From assembly GCA_002352605.1 (NCBI GenBank), contig DEIP01000094.1, positions 1 to 6,177 of the forward strand: a stretch of DNA of 6,177 nt, written 5' to 3'. The DNA comes from Desulfobacteraceae bacterium UBA2771 (GTDB lineage Bacteria > Desulfobacterota > Desulfobacteria > Desulfobacterales > Desulfosarcinaceae). The translations under genes and the position numbers were made by a program. Positions 1 to 5,889 of this stretch are shown one piece after another (the stretch's first letter is position 1; each line of letters opens with the position of its first letter). The notes under the pieces are model-generated. The model saw nothing but the letters and a program-made list of their open reading frames with translations. It ran no database searches and was not told the origin of the DNA.

Positions 1-1
1 T

Positions 2-112
2 CTCAGCTTCAGCCCATCTTTGGCTGATACCTCACTCTCAAATCCCACGAAATAGCTCGCTATTCCTGTGGTTTTGCTCTCTCGGATCAGCCAAACCTGA
101 ACCAAATCTGAG
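2..112. repeat. Long imperfect palindrome, possible dispersed or MITE-like repeat
   Basis: The core is a perfect 10-bp inverted repeat, tttggctgat at 19-28 and atcagccaaa at 86-95. Nested inside are CCAC (45-48) with GTGG (68-71) and AATAGC (51-56) with GCTATT (59-64), giving a cruciform-like structure centred near 57-58. Outside the core, weaker complementary pieces extend it: ctcag (2-6) with ctgag (108-112) and ttcag (8-12) with ctgaa (97-101). There is no ORF inside. It lies downstream of the peroxiredoxin gene but has no T-tract, so a simple intrinsic terminator is unlikely. A non-coding structured repeat or small non-autonomous element is an inference; its copy number cannot be judged from one window. 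Confidence 0.4.
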
Positions 113-179
113 CGCCAATTCTGCGAAGTTATTTTTGCGCGAACCCTTAGGATCGTGAACTCTATTTCGTCCCCAATCC
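113..179. other. Non-coding tail between palindrome and peroxiredoxin stop
   Basis: No gene is seen here. A short inverted repeat, taggat (148-153) with atcct (176-180), brackets the sequence cgtccccaat (169-178). Strings of the form ttggggacgaaat (minus strand) resemble sequences I associate with REP-type elements mobilised by Y1 (IS200-like) transposases in related bacteria. That resemblance is from memory and weak. No clear terminator for the peroxiredoxin gene is visible. Confidence 0.25.
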
Positions 180-899
180 TTAGTCGAAAGCCATGTCTGT
201 TTTCCACACCTCCCAGACCTTGCCGACCAAGTCCGGTCCCGGTTTAAGCGTCAGCTTCCCCGGCCGCCATCCTGACGGTGTGGCTTCCGCGCCCTTGGTC
301 TCCCGGACTCGTTGGAAGGCTTGAACCTGCCTCAGGGTTTCCTGCACATTGCGCCCCACCGGCGGCGTCAGGACTTCATAGCCCTGGACCACACCGTCCG
401 GATCGATAATGAAGCGGCCCCGGTTCTCCACGCCCGCATTCTCATTAAACACCCCGTACAGCCGACCCACCTTGCCACCGGCATCGGACAGCATGGGAAA
501 GGGCACACCGCCTGTAACCATCTTGGCCAGTTCGTGATCATCCCACATTTTGTGAACAAACATGCTGTCGATGCTCATGGAGAGCAATTCCACGCCCAGC
601 TGCCGGAACTCGGCATATTTTTCGGCGACCGCCGAAATTTCGGTCGCTCATACGAATGTGAAATCGCCCGGATAAAAACAGAGCAGGACCCACTTGCCCA
701 GGTAGTCGGACAGCTTAAGGTTAATAAATTTTCCCTGCCGGTATCCCGGTGCCACAAAGTCCGGTGCTTTTTCTCCCACATGAATCATTGTCGTCTCCTC
801 CTTTTTCGGTGCGATTGTCTCACTGGTGGTCTCCGCTACCGGTTCTCCAACCGGTCCTCCGGTTGGTCGGGCACACCCGACATCAATCTCTTCTGCCAT
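180..899 (-). CDS. Selenocysteine-containing peroxiredoxin (AhpC/TSA, Prx1-like), UGA at 648-650 read as Sec
   Basis: This thiol/selenol peroxidase should reduce H2O2 and organic hydroperoxides in the cytoplasm. The reading frame is continuous from ATG (897-899) to TAA (180-182) except for one UGA, giving 239 aa with Sec at residue 84. The family motif PxxxTxxC appears as P77, T81 and U84 (YPGDFTFV-U-ATE). The partner catalytic Arg is R160 in ENRGRFIIDPDG, and the conserved PVGRNVQETLRQVQAFQ block is at about 180-196. After the UGA the protein goes straight into family sequence (ATEISAVAEKYAEF), which argues against a true stop or frameshift. A SECIS-like hairpin follows at 620-637. The usual C-terminal resolving Cys (VCPAGW in 2-Cys Prx) is replaced: residues 205-211 read ATPSGWR. 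The only cysteines are C9 and C74. Two starts are plausible: M1 (899), and M38 (788), which begins the normal domain (MIHVGEKAPDF) and gives 202 aa with Sec47. Both have strong ribosome binding sites. A sequencing error or TGC/TGT-to-TGA mutation is the main alternative. Confidence 0.9.
620..650 (-). promoter_or_regulatory. Bacterial SECIS-like element with its UGA (Sec) codon
   Basis: The UGA is the complement of 648-650. Downstream on the minus strand, UUUCGGC (637-631) pairs perfectly with GCCGAAA (626-620), forming a 7-bp stem closed by the four-base loop GGUC (630-627). The loop begins 18 nt after the UGA and starts with GG. This fits what is known of bacterial SECIS elements: an apical loop roughly 16-37 nt after the UGA with a G in the first loop positions, as in the GGUCU loop of E. 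coli fdhF. SelB would bind this loop to deliver Sec-tRNA. A competing 7-bp stem, GCGACCG (647-641) with CGGUCGC (631-625), could also form and excludes the first. Confidence 0.75.
795..803 (-). promoter_or_regulatory. Internal Shine-Dalgarno for alternative peroxiredoxin start (ATG at 786-788)
   Basis: The minus strand reads AAGGAGGAG, six bases (acgaca) before the ATG of M38, the residue that opens the conserved peroxiredoxin domain. The site also encodes Lys-Glu-Glu in the longer frame, so it may be coincidental. Match and spacing are near ideal, so a second, shorter protein is plausible. Confidence 0.5.
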
Positions 900-904
900 A
901 CATG

Positions 905-912
905 CCTCCTTT
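905..912 (-). promoter_or_regulatory. Shine-Dalgarno for the upstream peroxiredoxin start (ATG at 897-899)
   Basis: The minus strand reads AAAGGAGG, five bases (catgt) before the ATG. It lies outside any coding sequence, so it supports translation of the 37-residue N-terminal extension that begins MAEEIDVGCARPTGG. Confidence 0.65.
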
Positions 913-975
913 CGTCAGTTGTTAAAGGGTTCAGACGAGGACCCCATCCGTTTAATCCGGAAGAGGGATTCTCTA

Positions 976-992
976 CGGAAAACGATTTTCCG
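976..992. repeat. Perfect short inverted repeat in the peroxiredoxin leader
   Basis: cggaaaa (976-982) and ttttccg (986-992) are exact complements around a three-base spacer, cga. The repeat lies about 80 bases upstream of the 899 start. It could be an operator half-site pair or a small RNA hairpin in the leader; with no T-tract beyond it, it is not a typical terminator. Confidence 0.4.
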
Positions 993-1139
993 ATGTGTGA
1001 CAAACCCCTGCGCTGAATCTGTTTACCGACGGAACCGCGACGATGATACGTCCGCCGGTGGTTCGTATCTCTTGTGGAAATATATACTTTTTATAAGAAT
1101 CCGGAGCCATCTCTGTGGGTTTTATTATTTCCAAGACCC

Positions 1140-4100
1140 TTATACGCTTCTTTTCACCTTTCTTGCCAGATCATCAAAAAGGCTGTAGAGCACGGGCATC
1201 AATAACAGGGTAAGAAAAGTCGATGCAGTCAACCCCCCTATTACCGTTATTCCGATAGGAGAAAACAGTTCCGCCCCTTCACCCTTGGAAAGAGCCATGG
1301 GGATACACGCAAAAATGGTAGTCATGGCCGTCATCAGAATTGGACGGAGACGGATCGTCCCTCCGGTTATAATTGCCCGGTCTCTTTCCATCCCCCTTTC
1401 CCGTTGCTGATTAATACAATCGACCAGAAGGATTCCGTTTTTTGTGACAATTCCTATTACCGTGAGCAGGCCGATAAAGGAAGTAAGGGAAAGGGTGGCG
1501 CCGCTTATCAGCAAAGAAAAAACAACTCCGATAAATGCGAGAGGTATGGTAAACATAATGATAAGGGGGTGGAGAAAGGACTCGAACTGGGCGGCCATCA
1601 ACATGTATATGAGGAGCACAATAAGCATTAGCGCCCACACTGCCGCAACCTGCATCTCCGCCATATGTGCGTAGGAACCGCCGTATGTTATGGAATATCC
1701 TTCCGGCAATTGAAATTTATCCAACACCTGTTTCAGCTCGTTCGCTACGCTTCCCAGATCGCGTCCAAAGACATTGGCGCTCACAATCCCCACCCTTTGT
1801 TGAGCCTCCCTGTCTATCCTCGCAGGACCTTTTCCCTCCCTGATTTTTGCGATATCGTTCAAACGGACCTGAAAGCCGAGAGGAGAAGAGATAATCACAT
1901 CTTTCAAGTCTTCAAAGCTCTTTTTATAGGGCTCCTGGAATCTTATTCTGATATTGTATTCGTCCCCGGCTTCCCTGTATTTGGAATCTGTTTTTCTGCC
2001 CAGAAAGGCCGATTCCACCCCGGAGGCGATATTCCTTACCGTAATACCCATTTGGGATGCCTTTTCCCTATCTATTACTATCTGAAATTCAGGCCTTCCG
2101 ATCTTAAGGCTGTTATCCACATCGCAGATCCCCTCTATTCCTTTCATTTTCTTCTCTACAGTGTTGGTAAGAGCGTTCAGCACCTTCAGGCTGTTTCCGG
2201 ATATCTTTACTTCAATTGCCCTTTCTCCTCCTCCGGCAAACCAGTCCATGGTGTCCATGAAATATACTATTGCCCCATCAAGTTCGGGTATATAGGGCCG
2301 CAAGGTCTCAAGAAATTCAGCCCCGCTTTTTTTTCTCTTTTCCTTTGGCGCCAGGTTAAAAAATATCTCGGATTCATTTACACCCGCAGGACCGACGCCA
2401 AAGACCATGTCTATCCTGCTGGCTTCAGAAATTCCGGTAAGGGAAACAATGGATTCAAATTCAGGTTGTTCCATCACGGCTTTTTCAATCTTGTCAACAA
2501 ATTTGCCGGTTTCATCAAGAGACGTCCCCGGCGGAAGTTTGACGACTACGGTATAAGCCTCTTCATCTAATTTACTAATGAATTCGGTTCCCACGAATTT
2601 CATCATGTAGAGACTAACCGCAAAAACGAGCGCGGCCGCAACAACGGTTATCGAACGATGATGCAGTGTCCACCTGATAGACCGGTCGTAGGCAGTTTTT
2701 ATTCCGGAGAAGATTTCCCCCTTGGCCTTATTCCGGGTCCTCCTGAAAATCCTCGAGGCTATCATTGGAATCAGGGTCAGAGCCGCCAAAAGAGAAGCCA
2801 GCAAAGAGAAGGTGACGGTCAGCCCCAAAGGCCGCACGATAATCCCGAAGATACCGGCTGCGAGGGCCATGGGCAAGAACACGACAATGGTGGTAAGGGT
2901 TGAGGAGGTAATCGCCATCCCTACTTCCGAGGTCCCCTTAAGGGCCGCATCTTTACCTGACGCGTCCTCCTGCATGTGTCTATAGATATTTTCAATCACG
3001 ACAATGGCATCATCAACAATCATGCCTACGGCCAGAGCCACCCCCGATAGTGTCATCATATTGATGGTATGTCCCATAAAATAGAGGGGAATAAAGGCGG
3101 CAATGATTGAAAAAGGGATGGTCACCGCAAGAGAGAGGGTGGCACGGAAGTTCCAAAGGAACAGAAATATCACTCCGACGGCGAACAAGCCCCCCCATGC
3201 GATACTCTCCTTCAACTGTGATATGGAGGCCCTGATCAGGCTGGAGGTATCATAGCTTCTCAATATCTTTATATCGGGAGGAAGGCTTTTCTCTATCCCG
3301 TCAAGCTCCCGGTTCACCGCGTCCACGACTCTAATGGAATTTTCGCCCGGTTCCTTATTAACCAGGATCAATACGGAAGAGACTCCGTTGGTTTTTCCCC
3401 TGCTTCTTATCTCCTCATGGGTATCCTGGATCTCGGCTACGTCCCTTACATAAACAGGGATTCCATTTTCAACCGACAGGATAGTATCTGCGATTTCCGT
3501 AAGGTTTTGATATTTTCCCATGGTGCGGATTACCAGCTCGTTGCCTCCACGGGTGATATGGCCTCCAGGGATATCAACATTCTGTGAGCCGACCGTCTCC
3601 ACCACCTGTTGAAGCGATAAGTTGTGCGCGGACAGCCTCTCCCGATCAACGGCTACCACTATTTCCCGTTCATACCCTCCCACTATGCTCACAGAGGCTA
3701 CGCCGGGCAGAGACTCCAGTCTCTTTTCCACCGTGTCTTCCATGAGCTTCTTCATGTTCGTTAAGTTCCGTCCGCTCATGGTCAAAGCACCATAATAAAC
3801 TACCGGCATCATATCCATGTCAAACTTGAGCACCAGGGGACGATCAACGTCATTGGGAAGGAAATCAAGGGCCAGCTCAACCCTGTTTCTCACGTCCTGG
3901 GCCGCTATATCAAGATCTGTCCCCCATTCAAATTCCAACATCATAACCGACAAGCCCTCCAGGGAAGCGGCCTTCAATTTGATAAGCTTGTCTACCACCG
4001 CCACCTGTTCTTCTATATGTTCGGTTATCAAAGTTTCGATCTCTTCCGAGGCTACTCCAGGGTATTCGGTAATTATCGCCACTACCGGGAAATCCATTTC

Positions 4101-4214
4101 AGGAAACATGTCAACACCGACCCGGAAAAAACATGTCAGGGCAACTACAACGACAATTAACAAGAGCATAATCGTAGTCACCGGCCGGTTGATTGAAAAC
4201 TCGGGCAATTTCAT
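1140..4214 (-). CDS. RND efflux transporter, inner-membrane pump subunit (HAE1-like, AcrB/MexB type)
   Basis: This is a proton-driven exporter of the resistance-nodulation-division superfamily, acting as an inner-membrane trimer that passes substrates to a periplasmic adaptor and outer-membrane channel. At 1024 aa it is full length (AcrB is 1049). The family opening SINRPVTTIMLLLIVVVVAL (TM1, about 8-27) is followed by the first porter region (to about 335), TM2-TM6, a second half from TM7 (about 520-540) with the second porter region (about 545-850), and TM8-TM12. The proton-relay residues are present: D401 and D402 in GMIVDDAIVVIENIYRHM (TM4) and K925 in GIVTKNGILLVD (TM10). The Asp pair favours the multidrug/hydrophobe branch over metal exporters, but the substrate cannot be told. 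Its ATG overlaps the adaptor's TGA as ATGA (4214-4211), implying translational coupling. No outer-membrane factor gene follows it. Confidence 0.95.
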   Translation of the reverse strand: MKLPEFSINRPVTTIMLLLIVVVVALTCFFRVGVDMFPEMDFPVVAIITEYPGVASEEIETLITEHIEEQVAVVDKLIKLKAASLEGLSVMMLEFEWGTDLDIAAQDVRNRVELALDFLPNDVDRPLVLKFDMDMMPVVYYGALTMSGRNLTNMKKLMEDTVEKRLESLPGVASVSIVGGYEREIVVAVDRERLSAHNLSLQQVVETVGSQNVDIPGGHITRGGNELVIRTMGKYQNLTEIADTILSVENGIPVYVRDVAEIQDTHEEIRSRGKTNGVSSVLILVNKEPGENSIRVVDAVNRELDGIEKSLPPDIKILRSYDTSSLIRASISQLKESIAWGGLFAVGVIFLFLWNFRATLSLAVTIPFSIIAAFIPLYFMGHTINMMTLSGVALAVGMIVDDAIVVIENIYRHMQEDASGKDAALKGTSEVGMAITSSTLTTIVVFLPMALAAGIFGIIVRPLGLTVTFSLLASLLAALTLIPMIASRIFRRTRNKAKGEIFSGIKTAYDRSIRWTLHHRSITVVAAALVFAVSLYMMKFVGTEFISKLDEEAYTVVVKLPPGTSLDETGKFVDKIEKAVMEQPEFESIVSLTGISEASRIDMVFGVGPAGVNESEIFFNLAPKEKRKKSGAEFLETLRPYIPELDGAIVYFMDTMDWFAGGGERAIEVKISGNSLKVLNALTNTVEKKMKGIEGICDVDNSLKIGRPEFQIVIDREKASQMGITVRNIASGVESAFLGRKTDSKYREAGDEYNIRIRFQEPYKKSFEDLKDVIISSPLGFQVRLNDIAKIREGKGPARIDREAQQRVGIVSANVFGRDLGSVANELKQVLDKFQLPEGYSITYGGSYAHMAEMQVAAVWALMLIVLLIYMLMAAQFESFLHPLIIMFTIPLAFIGVVFSLLISGATLSLTSFIGLLTVIGIVTKNGILLVDCINQQRERGMERDRAIITGGTIRLRPILMTAMTTIFACIPMALSKGEGAELFSPIGITVIGGLTASTFLTLLLMPVLYSLFDDLARKVKRSV

Positions 4215-5350
4215 TGGATAACCTCTACAGAGACCCCATCGGTTAAGGCGTAAAGGCCTTCTATGACTATCGACTCCGTCCCGTTCAGGCCTTCAATCAC
4301 CTCTACCCAATCGCCGTCGCTAATACCCAGTTGAACGATTTGAGCCCTGGCCTTGCCTGCTTCTATTTTAAAGACAGTATGCTTTTCATTTTTTACTAAA
4401 AGGGACTCTTTAGGCACCTGCAATACCCCTTTTTTCTCTTGCTCAACTATCTTTAATCGGCAAAACATCCCTCCCCTAAGTTTAAAATCGGGATTGAGAA
4501 TTTCTATCTCTATGAGGAAGGTCCTGTTAATCGGATCTATTTTTGGATTTATCACAGTAATTTTTTCTGAAAAGATCTTCCCGGGATAGGAATCGACCTT
4601 AAGTTCAACATCTTTACCTACCTGAAAGAATACCAGTTTGGTCTCGGAAATATGGCACTCGAGCTTTATTTTGCTGATATCTACAATATGAAGCACATAC
4701 CAGAGATAGGTCACCCAATTGGACACCTCGCCTTCCTGCATGAGCTTTTCAACAACAAACCCTGAAAAAGGCGCATAGGTGACGGTATCCTTCAGATTCT
4801 CTTCTACAATGGCCGCTCTGGCCGTGGCCACTTTCAACTGTGCCTCGGCCAGGTTCAGCTCGGCCTGCGCAATGTTGTAGTCGGTCAAGATTTTATCATA
4901 CGTCTGTTCGGAAACACTCTTCTCGGCCCAGAGATTAGACAGCCTTTTGTAGTTCCTTGCCACATTTTTCAAATCCAGCCTTGCCTTTTTTAAACGGGAT
5001 TGAGCCATCCCGAGGGAAGCGCTTGCTTCATTTTTGGCAGACATATAGGTGCTCTGTTCCAGCCGTATCAAGGGTTGACCCTTTGTCACACTGTCCCCGA
5101 CATCAACAAATATTTTTTCTATCCTTCCCTCTACCTTGGGGCCGATCCTTGCCTCACGGATAGGAGATATGGTCCCGGTTGCAAAGATATAGGAGGCTAT
5201 ATCACCCCTTTTCACCTTGACAACCTTTACCGATGCAGCCCTCCTGTTTTCCTGCTTTTCTATTTCATTTTCCGAAGAACCGCATCCGGAGACAACCAGA
5301 ATGAATGCTAACACCAGGATATTTGATGACAGTTTCATTATTTTTTTCAT
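4211..5350 (-). CDS. RND periplasmic adaptor (membrane fusion protein), lipoprotein
   Basis: This adaptor links the adjacent RND pump to an outer-membrane channel. The chosen start, ATG at 5348-5350, gives 379 aa with a classic lipoprotein signal: MKKIMK, a hydrophobic run, then lipobox VSGC with the lipidated Cys at residue 23. It is preceded by agggaa on the minus strand, close before the ATG. A longer GTG start at 5407 would bury the signal peptide, so I reject it. Domains in order: first half of the lipoyl-like barrel-sandwich (about 57-100, with GPKVEGRIEKIFVDVGDSV), alpha-helical coiled-coil hairpin (about 103-188, Ala/Leu/Lys-rich), second lipoyl half (TYAPFSGFVVEKLMQEGEV, about 191-209), beta-barrel (about 226-300, ending in RGGMFCRL) and membrane-proximal domain (about 306-379). 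It is the first gene of the two-gene operon; the adaptor-then-pump order is typical of this family. Confidence 0.93.
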   Translation of the reverse strand: MKKIMKLSSNILVLAFILVVSGCGSSENEIEKQENRRAASVKVVKVKRGDIASYIFATGTISPIREARIGPKVEGRIEKIFVDVGDSVTKGQPLIRLEQSTYMSAKNEASASLGMAQSRLKKARLDLKNVARNYKRLSNLWAEKSVSEQTYDKILTDYNIAQAELNLAEAQLKVATARAAIVEENLKDTVTYAPFSGFVVEKLMQEGEVSNWVTYLWYVLHIVDISKIKLECHISETKLVFFQVGKDVELKVDSYPGKIFSEKITVINPKIDPINRTFLIEIEILNPDFKLRGGMFCRLKIVEQEKKGVLQVPKESLLVKNEKHTVFKIEAGKARAQIVQLGISDGDWVEVIEGLNGTESIVIEGLYALTDGVSVEVIQ

Positions 5351-5431
5351 TTTTCCCTGTTGGCTTATTCGCTTGTCGTTCTGGTTTTGCCCGAGATCGG
5401 TGCCCACGTCTTCTTTAAAACAACACCTAAT

Positions 5432-5516
5432 GTGTCTAATTTTTTGCTGCCGCAGTTCCGTCCTTAATCGCTTCGATGTGTGTACGGAATGGCTGTAGAA
5501 ACTTGAAATTAGACAC
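5432..5516. repeat. 85-base inverted-repeat element upstream of the efflux operon
   Basis: gtgtctaattt (5432-5442) and aaattagacac (5506-5516) are exact 11-base complements. Further in, ttccgt (5457-5462) pairs with acggaa (5484-5489), so the whole stretch is an imperfect palindrome. The right arm overlaps the proposed -10 box of the adaptor-pump operon. It could be a small non-autonomous element with terminal inverted repeats or a pair of operator sites for a regulator. No target-site duplication was found by eye. Confidence 0.4.
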
Positions 5517-5536
5517 TTCTAGACTAAGATTGACTA
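5508..5536 (-). promoter_or_regulatory. Candidate sigma-70 promoter for the adaptor-pump operon
   Basis: On the minus strand TAGTCA (-35, four of six consensus) is followed after exactly 17 bases by TCTAAT (-10, five of six). It lies about 160 bases before the adaptor ATG. The -10 box lies inside one arm of the 5432-5516 inverted repeat, so a protein bound there would block transcription. This is a pattern match only. Confidence 0.3.
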
Positions 5537-5776
5537 CCATTTCGCCCTTTATTTGGCAAGGCAAAAAGGATAGTCTATGTTGGTGATAATAATAGTGGAT
5601 TTACGCCTATAGCGTTCCTCCATCAACTTGGGTTGTACTGACAATTGTTCTTGCAACAGGCATACGTCTGAAGACATCATACAGTGTCGAAACTAAACAT
5701 TGTGGAAAGTGACCATTAATTTTTCAAAGCTACGCTTGCTTCGCTTTCGGCTTTCGTTTTATGGATAGTAACGGTG

Positions 5777-5790
5777 GTCCCGTTTGGGAC
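5777..5790. repeat. Short perfect hairpin in the dehydrogenase upstream region
   Basis: gtccc (5777-5781) and gggac (5786-5790) are complementary around a four-base spacer, gttt. There is no T-run on either side, so this is a small palindromic site or hairpin rather than a convincing terminator. Confidence 0.35.
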
Positions 5791-5802
5791 AACACATTTA
5801 AG

Positions 5803-5847
5803 GGCGCATTATTATTCCTTCGATCGAAAAATCAATTCTTTGGCGCC
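5803..5847. repeat. Nested palindromes just upstream of the dehydrogenase gene
   Basis: The 10-base palindrome ttcgatcgaa (5819-5828) lies between ggcgc (5803-5807) and gcgcc (5843-5847), all roughly sharing one centre. The distance to the 5890 start, about 45 bases, would suit an operator or a 5' leader structure. It may be chance in AT-rich sequence. Confidence 0.25.
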
Positions 5848-5876
5848 TGACTGTCGACCCGGCATGATGGGACCAT

Positions 5877-5882
5877 AAGGAG
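5877..5882 (+). promoter_or_regulatory. Shine-Dalgarno for the dehydrogenase start
   Basis: aaggag lies seven bases before the ATG at 5890, a normal spacing. It supports this ATG as the true start and plus-strand translation through the right edge. Confidence 0.6.
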
Positions 5883-5889
5883 AGAGATC

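Larger units (their letters stand above)
900..1139 (-). other. Leader of the peroxiredoxin gene and gap after the RND gene
   Basis: These 240 bases carry no convincing gene. The part nearest the RND stop is AT-rich, with minus-strand tataaaaagtatatattt at about 1078-1096, a plausible site for the peroxiredoxin promoter; I could not fit a convincing -35/-10 pair. A perfect hairpin sits at 976-992. No strong intrinsic terminator with a T-run is seen right after the RND stop, so read-through from the efflux operon into the peroxiredoxin gene cannot be excluded. Confidence 0.4.
5351..5889. other. Divergent intergenic region between efflux operon and dehydrogenase gene
   Basis: No gene is supported in these 539 bases. 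For the minus-strand operon a sigma-70-like promoter can be proposed: TAGTCA (5536-5531), a 17-base spacer, then TCTAAT (5513-5508), with the -10 matching consensus at five of six positions. For the plus strand, TTGGCA (5553-5558), a 17-base spacer and TATGTT (5576-5581) is a weaker candidate far from the 5890 start. Several inverted repeats are listed separately. The stretch 5731-5756 is a run of gctt/cttt/ttcg-like motifs of unclear meaning. No tRNA or other structured RNA gene was recognised. Confidence 0.5.

Noticed and set aside
180..593. Separate 137-residue peroxiredoxin fragment starting at GTG 593
   Set aside because: It is in the same frame as the upstream piece and begins in the middle of the conserved domain; it is the C-terminal part of the UGA-containing gene, not its own gene.
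312..1016. Plus-strand open frame of 234 codons opposite the peroxiredoxin gene
   Set aside because: It is the antisense of clear peroxiredoxin coding sequence, its protein has no recognisable domain, and the opposite strand carries the family motifs.
1665..2570. Plus-strand open frame of 301 codons within the RND gene
   Set aside because: It is an antisense shadow of the second porter region of the pump, with no domain features of its own.
5351..5407. GTG start at 5407 extending the adaptor by 19 residues
   Set aside because: It would place a polar, charged segment ahead of the lipoprotein signal peptide; the ATG at 5350 has a nearby purine-rich binding site and gives a standard signal.
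5725..5760. Possible terminator in the gctt/cttt-rich stretch
   Set aside because: Only five-base stems (aaagc/gctttc) with a loop of about 12 bases can be drawn, and no convincing T-run follows on either strand.
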